A DNA stretch of 64,000 nucleotides, from assembly GCF_040675535.1 (NCBI RefSeq), contig NZ_JBFAPC010000002.1, positions 1 to 64,000 on the forward strand, written 5' to 3'. The notes below the pieces were generated by a model, which ran no database searches, was not told where the DNA came from, and worked only from the letters and a program-made list of their open reading frames with translations. Shown piece by piece: positions 39,236 through 47,818 of the stretch; the stretch's first letter is position 1; every line of letters begins with the position of its first letter. Made by a program: the position numbers and the translations under genes. This DNA comes from Patulibacter sp040675535. GTDB taxonomy: Bacteria > Actinomycetota > Thermoleophilia > Solirubrobacterales > Solirubrobacteraceae.

Positions 39236-41430
39236 GCGGCAAGCGGCAGGGTCCGAAGGGGCGGAGCAAGGGACGGGGTCCCGGACCGAGCTCCAAGCGC
39301 CCGGCCGCCCCGCGCCCCGCGAGCAAGCGCCACGCGGGCGGGGAGCCGACGCCCCCCAACCGCGCGGCGCGGCGGGCCGCCCTGCAGCGCGAGGCGCGCG
39401 TCCCGACCGCGGAGGAGCGCGGCACGCCGGAGCGCACCCGCAACGGTCAGCCGGCGCTGCCCCGCGACGTCTGGCGGGACGAGTCGCACGTCGCCCCGGT
39501 CGTGGGCGTCCTGCGGCGCCGCGGCAAGGTCTTCGTCGCCGAGCCGCTGTTCCCCGACGGCGGCCGGCCCTCGCGGACGGTCACCGTCGAGAAGGGGGCC
39601 CGCGAGCTCGGCGAGGGCCGGATCGCCCTGTTCGCGCCCGCGGGCGGCGGACGGCGCTCCCGAGGCCACCGGGTGGTCCGCGAGATCGGCTCCCCGGACG
39701 TGGCCCGCGACGTCCTCGAGGCGCTGCTGCTGGACCGCGGCCTGCCGCGCCGGGTGGCCCGCGAGGTCGGCATGGAGGCCGAGGGCGTCGCCGGCGAGCT
39801 GGGCCCGGCCGCCCGTTGGGACGCCGGACCGCCCGCGCCGCCGCGCCGCGACCTGCGGACGCTGCCGACCTTCACGATCGACCCTTCCACGGCCCAGGAC
39901 TTCGACGACGCGATCAGCGCCGTGGCGGGGGACGACCCCGACGGGCCGGCCGGGACCGTCACGAACGGTCGGGAAGGTCGGGAAGCGGGATCCGGGGATC
40001 CTGGGGCGGGGTCGCGCGGCACCTCCGTGGCGGGCACCGGCGGCACGGCCGACGGTCCACCGATCCCGTCGGACGGGGTGCGGGTCTGGGTCCACATCGC
40101 CGACGTCGCGGCGTTCGTGCGGCCCGGCGGCGCGATCGACGGCGACGCGCGCTGGCGCGGCACCAGCGTCTACGTCCCCGGGACCGTCGAGCCGATGCTG
40201 CCGCCCGCGCTCTCCAACGACGCGTGCTCGCTCGTCCCGGGCGTCGACCGGCTCGCGGTGACCGTCCAGCTCGACCTCCGCGGCGGGACGGTCCTGCGCG
40301 CCGAGGTCTTCCGCTCCGTCATCCGCTCCGACGCCCGCCTGACCTACGAGCAGGTCGACCGCGTCTTCGGCGGCCAGGAACGCGCCGAGGACCCCTGGGG
40401 CCGGCCGCTGGACGTGGCCCGCCGGGTCGCCCTCGCCCTGCAGGACCGACGCGAGCAGACGACCAACGCCCTGGAGCTCGACACCGGGGAGCCCCAGTTC
40501 ACGTTCGACGACGCCGGCCACCCGACGGGCATCGTCGTCGAGCACGCGACCGAGTCGCACCGCCTGATCGAGCACCTGATGGTCACCGCCAACGAACAGG
40601 TGGCAAAGCTGCTGACCGAGTCGCGGACGCCGACGCTGCACCGCGTCCACGGGCTCCCGGAGCCGTCGTCGGTCGAGACGCTCGTCGAGCAGCTCGCGTC
40701 GCTCGGGATCACCCTGCCGTCGTCGCTCTGGGCGGGGGACGGCGGGGCGCGCGGGATCGCGTCGAAGGAGGACGCCTCCGCCGCCGTCGCGGAGCTCTCG
40801 CGCCGCGTCGACGCGCACGTGCGGAAGACCGGCCACGGCCGGGCGGGCCTGTCGTTCCTCGTGCTGCGGTCGCTCCAGCAGGCGCGCTACGAGCCCAAGG
40901 GGCTCGGCCACGCCGGCCTCGGGCTGCGGCACTACTGCCACTTCACGTCGCCGATCCGCCGCTATCCCGACCTGATCTCCCACCGGGCCGTGCTGTCGCT
41001 CGTCGGCGCGGGGGAGGACGCCCCGGCGGGCTCCTCCAGCCGCCTCGAGGAGCTCGGAATCTGGTGCTCCGCCACGGAGCGCGAGGCGATGCAGATCGAG
41101 CGGAACGCGGACGCCATCACGCGCGCCTTCCTGCTGCACCGCATCCTCTTCGAGCGCGGCTGGGACGCGGTCTTCCAGGGCGAGGTCTCCGGGCTCTCCG
41201 GTGGCGGCGCGTTCGTCCGCTTCGGCGGCGCGGGGCTGCCGGACGAGGCGTTCGAGGGCTTCCTGCCGGTCCGGCGGCTGCAGGACGACTGGTGGGACCT
41301 CGGCGAGCTCGGGACGATCCTCGCGGGCTCGCGGTCCGGCGCCACGATCAAGGTCGGCGACCCGGTCGAGGTGTCGGTCGAGCGCGTGGAGCCCGAGCGC
41401 GGCCGCGTGTCGCTGATCGCCGTCGGCTGA
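39232..41430 (+). CDS. rnr: RNase R/VacB-family 3'-5' exoribonuclease
   Basis: A 732-aa RNB exonuclease. A basic, low-complexity N-terminus (about 75 aa) and OB-like domains precede the RNB core, which shows FTIDPSTAQDFDDAIS (catalytic aspartates), HIADVAAFVRPG, LSNDACSLVPGVDRLA and RHYCHFTSPIRRYPDLISHRAVL; an S1-like domain ends the protein. A Gly/Asp/Thr-rich insertion of about 45 residues sits inside the RNB core just after the first aspartate motif. The neighbours smpB and ssrA fit its role in degrading non-stop mRNA. Confidence 0.92.
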   Translation: MSGKRQGPKGRSKGRGPGPSSKRPAAPRPASKRHAGGEPTPPNRAARRAALQREARVPTAEERGTPERTRNGQPALPRDVWRDESHVAPVVGVLRRRGKVFVAEPLFPDGGRPSRTVTVEKGARELGEGRIALFAPAGGGRRSRGHRVVREIGSPDVARDVLEALLLDRGLPRRVAREVGMEAEGVAGELGPAARWDAGPPAPPRRDLRTLPTFTIDPSTAQDFDDAISAVAGDDPDGPAGTVTNGREGREAGSGDPGAGSRGTSVAGTGGTADGPPIPSDGVRVWVHIADVAAFVRPGGAIDGDARWRGTSVYVPGTVEPMLPPALSNDACSLVPGVDRLAVTVQLDLRGGTVLRAEVFRSVIRSDARLTYEQVDRVFGGQERAEDPWGRPLDVARRVALALQDRREQTTNALELDTGEPQFTFDDAGHPTGIVVEHATESHRLIEHLMVTANEQVAKLLTESRTPTLHRVHGLPEPSSVETLVEQLASLGITLPSSLWAGDGGARGIASKEDASAAVAELSRRVDAHVRKTGHGRAGLSFLVLRSLQQARYEPKGLGHAGLGLRHYCHFTSPIRRYPDLISHRAVLSLVGAGEDAPAGSSSRLEELGIWCSATEREAMQIERNADAITRAFLLHRILFERGWDAVFQGEVSGLSGGGAFVRFGGAGLPDEAFEGFLPVRRLQDDWWDLGELGTILAGSRSGATIKVGDPVEVSVERVEPERGRVSLIAVG

Positions 41431-41524
41431 CCGTCCGGCCGTCGAGGATCGAACCCGGTGGCGCGGACGCCGTGTCGCAGGCGAGCGACGGGGCGGGGGA
41501 CCCCGGCGGTACGCTCGCTGGTTC

Positions 41525-42004
41525 ATGGCGAAGGGCAAGAAGAAGAAGCCCTCGGAGGGCGACTACGGCTACAACCGGCAGGCGCGCTTCCGGTACGAGC
41601 TGCTCGACCGGCTGGAGTGCGGGATCGTCCTGACCGGCACCGAGGTCAAGTCGCTGCGCACCCACGGCTGCATGATGGGCGACGCCTACGTCGACGTCCG
41701 CCGCGAGGAGCTCTGGATCCAGAACCTCCGGATCGAGCCCTACGCCCCGGCCGCGCTGAACAACCACCTGCCGGACAAGCCGCGCAAGCTGCTCGCCCAC
41801 CGGCGGGAGATCGACCGCCTGCTCGGCCAGACGACGACCAACGGCCTGACCCTCGTTCCGACGCGGATCTACCCGAAGGACCGCCGGATCAAGGTCGAGA
41901 TCGCCCTGGCCCGCGGCAAGAACGTCGCCGACAAGCGCCAGGACATGAAGGAGCGGGACATGAACCGCGAGATGCAGCGGGCGCTGCGGGAGCGGAGTCG
42001 GTAG
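41525..42004 (+). CDS. smpB: SsrA-binding protein SmpB
   Basis: A 159-aa tmRNA chaperone. Characteristic segments: RFRYELLDRLECGIVLTGTEVKSLR, GDAYVDVRREELWIQNLRIEPY, RKLLAHRREIDRL and GLTLVPTRIYPKDRRIKVEIALARGKNVADKRQDMKERDMNREMQRAL with the C-terminal decoding-site helix. It acts with ssrA 4.7 kb downstream. TACGCT is nine bases before the ATG; a 68-nt repeat starts at its stop codon. Confidence 0.96.
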   Translation: MAKGKKKKPSEGDYGYNRQARFRYELLDRLECGIVLTGTEVKSLRTHGCMMGDAYVDVRREELWIQNLRIEPYAPAALNNHLPDKPRKLLAHRREIDRLLGQTTTNGLTLVPTRIYPKDRRIKVEIALARGKNVADKRQDMKERDMNREMQRALRERSR

Positions 42005-42071
42005 CGGGCCCCGACCCGAGCCTCTCGCGTACGGGGCCGCCTCGGACTGCGGCGAGGCTCGGCCCACCCGC
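42004..42071 (+). repeat. 68-nt stop-proximal repeat, copy C
   Basis: Starts on the last base of the smpB TAG. It has the family arms GCGGGCCCCGACCCGAGCC and CTGCGGCGAGGCTCGGCCC and exactly the same 68-base length as B1 and B2. Some paired positions are changed on both sides. Confidence 0.85.
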
Positions 42072-42131
42072 TGGGGCGCAAGATCGCCGAGCGCCGCGAG
42101 GTGCACGCCCCGGTCCGATAAGACCAGGTCC

Positions 42132-42785
42132 ATGAAGATCGGAATCATCGGAGCCGGCAACATCGGCGGGAACCTCGCACGCAGGCTCGGGCCGCTCGGC
42201 CACGAGGTGCGGATCGCGAACTCGCGCGGCCCGGAGACGCTGCCGGAGCTCGCGGCCGTCGACGGCGTGACGCCCGTGCTCGCCGCGGAGGCCGCCGAGG
42301 GGGCCGAGCTCGTGATCGTCACGATCCCGCTCGTCAACGTCGCGCAGCTGCCGGGCGACATCCTCGACGCGGCCGCGCCCGGCGCGGTCGTGATCGACAC
42401 GAACAACTACTACCCGCAGCAGCGCGACGGTCGGATCGCGGCCATCGAGGACGGGCAGACGGAGAGCCAGTACGTCGCCGAGCAGCTGGGCCGCCCGGTC
42501 GTCAAGGTCTTCAACGGCGTCTACTCCCAGCGGATCCTCGACGTCGGCGAGCCGGACGGCCCGCGCTTCGCGATCCCGGTCGCGGGCGACGACCCGGAGG
42601 CGAAGGTCGCGGTCTCGGCGATCGTCGCCGAACTCGGCTTCGAGCCGGTCGACGCCGGCGAGCTCGACGAGTCCTGGCGCCAGCAGCCCGGCTCCCCGAG
42701 CTACGGCCTGCAGGCCGACGCGGACGGCCTCCGCGAGGCGCTGGCGTCTGCCTCGCCGGAGCGCACCGCCGAGTGGAAGGCCTAG
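42132..42785 (+). CDS. F420/NADP oxidoreductase-like dinucleotide-binding protein
   Basis: A 217-aa protein with an N-terminal Rossmann motif KIGIIGAGNIGGNLARRLGPLGHEV, then RIANSRGPETLPEL, VIDTNNYYPQQRDGR and FNGVYSQRILD. It belongs to the COG2085 group that contains F420H2:NADP+ oxidoreductases; F420 use is plausible in actinobacteria but not shown. The 3' end overlaps the convergent pepF by four bases. Confidence 0.8.
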   Translation: MKIGIIGAGNIGGNLARRLGPLGHEVRIANSRGPETLPELAAVDGVTPVLAAEAAEGAELVIVTIPLVNVAQLPGDILDAAAPGAVVIDTNNYYPQQRDGRIAAIEDGQTESQYVAEQLGRPVVKVFNGVYSQRILDVGEPDGPRFAIPVAGDDPEAKVAVSAIVAELGFEPVDAGELDESWRQQPGSPSYGLQADADGLREALASASPERTAEWKA

Positions 42786-44590
42786 ATCTTCCCGGCGTCG
42801 CGAGCGGCCTGCTCGGCCTGGTCGAGCTGGTCGCGGACGAGCGCCAGGCCGCTGCGCCAGAAGCCCTTGTCGGCGAGGTCGAGGCCGGCGATCGCGACGA
42901 GGTCCTCCGGGGACTTCGAGCCGCCGGTCCCGAGCAGCTCGAGGTACTTCGGTGCGAAGGACGGGCCCTCCTCGCGGTACTTCCCGTAGACGGACAGCGC
43001 CATCAGCTGGCCGTAGGCGTACGCGTAGACGTAGCCGGGGGTGCCGATGAAGTGGGGGACGTAGGACCACCAGGAGCGGTAGCCGTCGGTGATGTCGACG
43101 GCGTCGCCGAGCATCGCGGCCTGGCTCTCGTACCAGAGCTCCCCGAAGCGCTCGACGGACAGCTCGCCCTCCTCGCGGCGCGCGGTGTGCACGCCGTGCT
43201 CGAAGCGGTTCATGGCGGTCTGGCGGAAGATCGTGGCGATCGAGCCCTCGATCTGCTCGGCCAGCAGGCCGAGGCGCGCCTGGGGCTCCGTCGTCTGCTC
43301 GACGAGGCGGTCGAAGACGAGCGTCTCGCCGAAGACCGAGGCGGTCTCCGCCAGCGTCAGCGGCGTGGTCTGCTCGAACGGCCCGCGGCCGCGCGCGAGG
43401 TACGCGTGGATGCCGTGGCCGAGCTCGTGGGCGAGCGTCAGCACGTCGCGCCGGCGGCTCGTCCAGTTCAGCAGCACGTACGGGTGGTGGCTGGGCACCG
43501 TGTAGGCGCAGAACGCGCCGCCGCGCTTGCCGGGACGGACGGGGGCGTCGATCCAGCCCTCGTTCACGAACTTGCGCGCGACGTCGCCCATCTCCGTCGC
43601 GAAGGCGTCGAAGGAGGTGTAGACCATCTCGGTCGATTCCTCCCACGAGAACTCCTGCTCGTCGGCCTGCGACACCGACGCCATGCGGTCGTAGTCGGCG
43701 AGCTTGTCCACGCCGAGGATCTGGGCCTTCAGCTTGTACCAGCGCTGCGGCACGTCGTAGGCCTCCTGGACCGCGTCGACGAGCGCCTGGACGGACTCGT
43801 CGCTGGCCTCGTTGGCGAGGTTGCGGGACGCGATCCAGCTGGGGAAGGAGCGCAGGCGGTCCTCGACGGCCTTGTCCTGCAGCAGGGTGTTGAAGATGAA
43901 CGCGCGGGTGCGGAGGCCGGGCTCCAGCGCCTTGGTGACGGCCTCGGCGACCGTCTTGCGGGCCTCGCGGTCCGGGCTCGTGAGCTGGGACAGCGCCACG
44001 TCCAGCGGCACGGTCTGCGTCGCCCCGCCCTCGCCCGGCAGCTCCACCTCGATGACCGAGGTCAGCTCGTCGAACAGGCGGTCCCACGCGCCGCGGCTGG
44101 AGGACGACTTCTCCGCGAGGATCCGCTCCTCCGGCTCCGACAGCATGTGCGGCTTCTCCTTGCGGACCGTCCGCAGGTGGTGGCGCGCCTTCTCGATGCC
44201 GGGCGAGGAGAGGAGCTCCTCGGCGCGCGCGTCGTCCAGGGCGGTCCACTCGAGCTCGAAGAACAGGAGCTTCGTCTGGATGGCCGTGCCCCGCTCCTCG
44301 ACCGCGGCCAGCAGCGCGCCGTGCTCGGGCTTGGCGGTGTCCTCCGCGAACTTCAGCGACGCGTAGGAGCCGGCGCGGCCCACGAGGTCGGTCAGCTCGA
44401 CGAGCTCGCCGATCGCGGCGGCGAGGCCGGCGGCGTTGATCTCGGCGACCTTGCCCTGGTAGGCCGACGCGAACTCGTCCGCCTGGGCCTGGGCCTCGTC
44501 GAGCAGGCGCAGGACGCCGTCGGGACCCTCGCCGTGGACCAGCGTCTCCAGGTCCCAGGCGACGTCGGTGTGCTCCACGCTCGTGCTCAT
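42782..44590 (-). CDS. pepF: Oligoendopeptidase F (M3)
   Basis: A 602-aa zinc metallopeptidase. The HELGHGIH motif (about 388) supplies two His and the catalytic Glu, and the third ligand Glu lies in TLAETASVFGETLVFDRL. The long helical N-terminal half that encloses the tunnel active site is complete. TAGGCT lies six bases before the ATG, back to back with the divergent GNAT gene. Confidence 0.95.
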   Translation of the reverse strand: MSTSVEHTDVAWDLETLVHGEGPDGVLRLLDEAQAQADEFASAYQGKVAEINAAGLAAAIGELVELTDLVGRAGSYASLKFAEDTAKPEHGALLAAVEERGTAIQTKLLFFELEWTALDDARAEELLSSPGIEKARHHLRTVRKEKPHMLSEPEERILAEKSSSSRGAWDRLFDELTSVIEVELPGEGGATQTVPLDVALSQLTSPDREARKTVAEAVTKALEPGLRTRAFIFNTLLQDKAVEDRLRSFPSWIASRNLANEASDESVQALVDAVQEAYDVPQRWYKLKAQILGVDKLADYDRMASVSQADEQEFSWEESTEMVYTSFDAFATEMGDVARKFVNEGWIDAPVRPGKRGGAFCAYTVPSHHPYVLLNWTSRRRDVLTLAHELGHGIHAYLARGRGPFEQTTPLTLAETASVFGETLVFDRLVEQTTEPQARLGLLAEQIEGSIATIFRQTAMNRFEHGVHTARREEGELSVERFGELWYESQAAMLGDAVDITDGYRSWWSYVPHFIGTPGYVYAYAYGQLMALSVYGKYREEGPSFAPKYLELLGTGGSKSPEDLVAIAGLDLADKGFWRSGLALVRDQLDQAEQAARDAGKI

Positions 44591-44624
44591 GCGGGAAGCC
44601 TACGAGACCGCTACCGTCGCCGTG

Positions 44625-45350
44625 ATGGAGCCGGACCCCGACGCCGCGTCCGGCGCCGCCCGACGCCCCGGCGCGTTCCCGGGGATCGCCCCGGCGCAGC
44701 TGCGCACCGAGCGCCTCCTGCTCCGCGGCTGGCGCCCCGCGGACCGCGAGCCGTTCGCCGCGATGAACGCCGACCCGGACGTGATGCGCTGGATCGCGTC
44801 GGGGGTCCTCGACCCCGTCACGAGCGACGCGCTGCGCGCTCGGCTGCGGCGGGAGTGGCTGCGCAGCGGGCGCGGGGTGTGGGCGGTGGAGCGCGGCGAG
44901 GACGGGGCGTTCCTCGGCTTCTGCGGCCTGACGGCGCCGGCCTGGGGCGGCCCGCGGTCGGCCACGGGCGACGTCGAGGTCGGCTGGCGCCTGGCCCGCG
45001 ACGCGTGGGGGTACGGCTACGCCAGCGAGGCGGCCGCCGCGGCCCTCCGGGTCGCCTGGGACGACCTGGGGCTGCAGAGCGCCGTCGCGCTGGTCCATCC
45101 CGACAACGAGCGCTCGCTGGGGGTGGGGGAGCGGCTCGGGATGCGCGTGGTCGGCACGACCCGCCACCGGGCGAGCGGCTGGGAGGTCCTCGTCCTGCGC
45201 GCGACGCGGCCCGCCGGGCCGCAGGCCCCGGCGTCCGACGGCGCCCGGCCGTCGCAGGGCGCGCCGGATCTCCGGCCGGGGACGGTGGCCCGGGCGGACG
45301 ACGCGGCCGCAACGGCACCGGCCGACCGGTCCGGGAAGATGTCGGCGTGA
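44625..45350 (+). CDS. GNAT N-acetyltransferase, RimJ/RimL type
   Basis: A 241-aa enzyme: LRTERLLLRGWRPADREPFAAMNADPDVMRWI, then the acetyl-CoA loop WRLARDAWGYGYASEAAAAAL and VHPDNERSLGVGERLGMRVVG. A low-complexity tail of about 50 residues follows. TACCGT (44612-44617) is seven bases before the ATG. The stop overlaps the start of the next gene (GTGA). Confidence 0.85.
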   Translation: MEPDPDAASGAARRPGAFPGIAPAQLRTERLLLRGWRPADREPFAAMNADPDVMRWIASGVLDPVTSDALRARLRREWLRSGRGVWAVERGEDGAFLGFCGLTAPAWGGPRSATGDVEVGWRLARDAWGYGYASEAAAAALRVAWDDLGLQSAVALVHPDNERSLGVGERLGMRVVGTTRHRASGWEVLVLRATRPAGPQAPASDGARPSQGAPDLRPGTVARADDAAATAPADRSGKMSA

Positions 45351-46558
45351 GCACCGAGGGACACGGCCCAGGCGGCCCCGGCCATCCGGCGCAGCGGGTC
45401 TCCCTCGAGCGCCTGAGCCTCACCGCGCTGCGGCTGGGTGTCATCGGCGTCGTCGGCTACGGGCTGCTGCTCGTCTGGGGCAAGCTCCAGTTCATCCTGC
45501 TGCCGTTCTGCGTGGCGGTGCTGCTCGCGGCGCTGCTGACGCCGGTGGCGGCGTTCCTCCACACGAAGCTGCGGTTCCCGCGCTTCCTCTCGGCGATCTC
45601 CACCGTGGTGCTGCTGATCGTCGTGGTCGCGGGGCTGCTGACGCTGGTGGCCCCGGACATCGTCAGCCAGGCCGAGGACATCTCCAAGCAGGTGGAGAAG
45701 GGCATCAAGCAGCTGCCCAACGTCCTGCACGACCTGGGCCTGAAGGACCAGGACATCCAGAAGTACTCCCGGGACCTGACGAAGAAGCTCCAGGACTCGA
45801 TCGGCGAGATCGGCGGCCAGCTCGGCAACGGCGTGATCTCGGCCGCGCAGGGCGTCGTCAACGTCGCCGCCAGCATCTTCCTGGCGATCATCATGCTCAT
45901 CTACCTGTTGATCGACGGGACGGGCTTCTGGCGCGGGTTCCTGCGCTTCGCGCCCGCCGATCGCCGCGTCTCCTGGCACGACGGCGGCCGCCGCGCCTGG
46001 ACCGCGATCACCCAGTACGTGCGCTCGCAGGTCATCGTCGCGGTGATCGACGGCGTGGGCATCGCCGTCGGCCTGACGATCATCGGGGTCCCGCTCGCGG
46101 TGCCGCTGGGCGTCCTGACGTTCGTCGTCGCGTTCATCCCGTACGTCGGCGCGATCGTGGCCGGCCTCGCGGCGATCCTCGTGGCGCTGTCGACGAAGGG
46201 CCTCGAGGGCGCCATCGGCGCGCTCGTGGTGGCCCTGGTGGTGCAGCAGATCGAGGGCAACGTCCTGCAGCCGATCCTCATCGGGCGGTCCGTGCGGCTG
46301 CACCCGATGACGGTGCTGCTCGGCGTCGGCGCCGGCAGCGCGCTGCTCGGCCTGGCGGGCGCGTTCCTCGCCACGCCGGTGATCGCCGGCGTCGCCGCCG
46401 CGGCGGGCTGGCTCGACGACGCCGAGGAGCTGGACGGGCCGATACCGGAGGAGATAGCACCGCCCGAGAGGGACCCCCTGGGGTCCCCGGGCGACGCGGT
46501 CGAGGCCCCGGGGGATTCCGAGGAGTTCCCGGCGGCCGGCGGAGAGCAGACGGACTGA
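45347..46558 (+). CDS. AI-2E family (PerM-like) membrane protein
   Basis: A 403-aa protein with about eight helices and the family's conserved C-terminal block: VPLAVPLGVLTFVVAFIPYVGAIVAGLAAILVALSTKG and VVQQIEGNVLQPILIGRSVRLHPMTVLLGVGAGSALLGLAGAFLATPV. A soluble helical segment (about 90-160, QAEDISKQVEKGIKQLPNVLHDLG) separates helices 2 and 3. Members export autoinducer-2 or act as Na+/H+ antiporters; the role here is unknown. GTG start, coupled to the GNAT gene. Confidence 0.85.
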   Translation: MSTEGHGPGGPGHPAQRVSLERLSLTALRLGVIGVVGYGLLLVWGKLQFILLPFCVAVLLAALLTPVAAFLHTKLRFPRFLSAISTVVLLIVVVAGLLTLVAPDIVSQAEDISKQVEKGIKQLPNVLHDLGLKDQDIQKYSRDLTKKLQDSIGEIGGQLGNGVISAAQGVVNVAASIFLAIIMLIYLLIDGTGFWRGFLRFAPADRRVSWHDGGRRAWTAITQYVRSQVIVAVIDGVGIAVGLTIIGVPLAVPLGVLTFVVAFIPYVGAIVAGLAAILVALSTKGLEGAIGALVVALVVQQIEGNVLQPILIGRSVRLHPMTVLLGVGAGSALLGLAGAFLATPVIAGVAAAAGWLDDAEELDGPIPEEIAPPERDPLGSPGDAVEAPGDSEEFPAAGGEQTD

Positions 46559-46663
46559 TGTCGCGGGCCGCCCCTTCGCGCGCCCCCGTTCGGAGCTGAG
46601 ACGGCCGGCGCCGACGAGGCGCGGTCGGGCCCCGGGGCGGTCGAGCGGCGGGGTGGATCGCGC

Positions 46664-46669
46664 TACACT
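46664..46669 (+). promoter_or_regulatory. Probable -10 element for ssrA
   Basis: TACACT lies 33 bases before the mature 5' end of tmRNA, leaving room for a precursor processed by RNase P. The -35 is weak (TCGAGC at 46641-46646). Confidence 0.5.
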
Positions 46670-46701
46670 GGGACTTCGTCCGCAGGTCGGGCGACACCTC
46701 C

Positions 46702-47069
46702 GGGGGCGACAGGCTTCGACGCGGTCGGTTCGCGGGGGTGATTGCGAGCCGAGGTGGGGGAGGCCTCGTTAAACACCCCCACAACACACACATGCGGACT
46801 CTCACGAGTACGCCCTCGCTGCCTAGCACACACTAGGTAGGTGAGGTATCGGGCCCTGTTCGCCGGCGGTGGGGGTTCCCGGTATCAACTCAGCCGGATC
46901 ACCTTGCGCGGACGCCCTCGTCGCGCCGGGGACACTTCAGGAGGGCTGGCGCTTCGGACGTGGGTCGACGGGACCGACGGAGCGTGAGATCCAGATACGC
47001 CGACTACGCTCGTAGACGTCGCCCTTGGCGCGGTCGCGGACGCGGGTTCAACTCCCGCCGTCTCCACCA
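46702..47069 (+). ncRNA. ssrA: Transfer-messenger RNA (tmRNA)
   Basis: Rescues stalled ribosomes. The 5' end GGGGGCGACAGGCTTCGACG and the 3' tRNA-like end CGGGTTCAACTCCCGCCGTCTCCACCA-type sequence (GTTCAA T-loop at 47045-47050, ACCA at 47066-47069) define it; the 7-bp acceptor stem pairs GGGGGCG with CGTCTCC using two G-U pairs. The encoded tag is ADSHEYALAA (46794-46823) followed by TAG. smpB is nearby. The 3' end abuts a recombinase remnant, so it probably served as an integration site. Confidence 0.95.
46794..46826 (+). other. tmRNA tag reading frame
   Basis: Resume codon GCG, then GAC TCT CAC GAG TAC GCC CTC GCT GCC TAG, giving A-D-S-H-E-Y-A-L-A-A. It ends in the universal ALAA proteolysis signal. 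At ten encoded residues it is two shorter than the actinobacterial ADSHQRDYALAA type recalled for mycobacteria. Confidence 0.9.
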
Positions 47070-47084
47070 TAGAAGCGAAGTTCG

Positions 47085-47116
47085 AACCGGCGTCCCCGAA
47101 GAAGGGGGCGCCGGTT
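47085..47116 (+). terminator. Terminator of ssrA
   Basis: A 13-bp stem (47085-47097 with 47104-47116, one G-U pair) with loop GAAGAA, followed by TTGCGTTT. It lies 15 bases after the tmRNA CCA. Confidence 0.8.
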
Positions 47117-47208
47117 TGCGTTTCGCGGCCGTTCTCGGCGTTCATGCGACCCAGGACGGCTTCCGGGGTGTTGCGGGCGCGAGTCGGGCTGTCGGAGCCG
47201 TCTGGGCG

Positions 47209-47349
47209 CTGCAAATAGGCGGAGAACGGGGCCTTGAGCGGCGCCCGGCGGACGCGTTCGTTGTCGATCTCGATCCGTTCGAAGTGCGCCTGGTTGAAGA
47301 GGCGGCGGACCTGGGCCTTGGCTCGGCAGTAGGCCTGCCGGGCAATGCA
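47209..47349 (-). pseudogene. C-terminal remnant of a serine recombinase
   Basis: The minus strand between a TAG (47350-47352) and about 47209 reads CIARQAYCRAKAQVRRLFNQ then AHFERIEIDNERVRRAPLKA and PFSAYL. This matches the coiled-coil/end region of large serine recombinases (a RRxxNQAxFERIxVDx...AxLxxPFxxLL pattern, from family knowledge). The catalytic N-terminal and zinc domains are missing. The frame then runs open into the 3' end of ssrA. It marks an old integrative element. Confidence 0.6.
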
Positions 47350-47818
47350 CTAGTCCCCGACAGCGAGCGCTGGGAGGCGCTCAAGTGCGTCTGGATCTTC
47401 TGGGCCAGTGCGCAGCTCACTGACGACCAGGTCGACGCGACCGGCAACGCCTGGGCAATCCAGCTACGGCAGAACGACGAAAGCCGCCTCGGGCGTTCAC
47501 CCAAGCAGCGCCGGAGAACCCAAGAAGCGCCTGCGGCCACTGGCTGCAGGCGGGTGAGGAGTTCATCGCGTTGATCGACGAGGACGGGTACCGGGTGGCG
47601 GACTGGTACCGGGAGCGGGCGTAGTGGCGTTCAAAGGATGCGTCTTCCACAGCATCCAAGGAGAACGAAGCGTGCCGCGGGCGAGGGTCAACGTGCTACA
47701 CATGGCAGCCCAGCCATGTATGGCTGCTGTTGGCCTGCCAATGGAGGTCGCGTCCTGTGGAGTCAGCAGCGCGAGTCTTGGATCTCGAGACTAGACTGGG
47801 GACACGAGTGCCTGTGAC
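47350..47818. other. Decayed stretch without an intact gene
   Basis: On the plus strand, broken frames look coding: SERWEALKCVWIFWASAQLT near 47365-47425 in one frame, and LQAGEEFIALIDEDGYRVAD ending at a TAG about 47624 in another, suggesting one frameshifted gene. I do not recognise the family. 47625-47818 has no convincing gene; a GCAGCC/GGCTGC hairpin lies around 47705-47730. Confidence 0.4.

Noticed and set aside
42773..46558. Plus-strand open frame of 1,261 codons across pepF and a GNAT gene
   Set aside because: Its first two thirds are antisense to pepF with shadow-type composition. Only its last 403 codons (from GTG 45347) are the real AI-2E family gene.
46885..47214. Minus-strand 109-codon ORF containing MVETAGVEPAS
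   Set aside because: It is antisense to the 3' end of tmRNA; such ORFs are a common false call next to tRNA-like sequences. Only the recombinase-like part upstream of it is kept.
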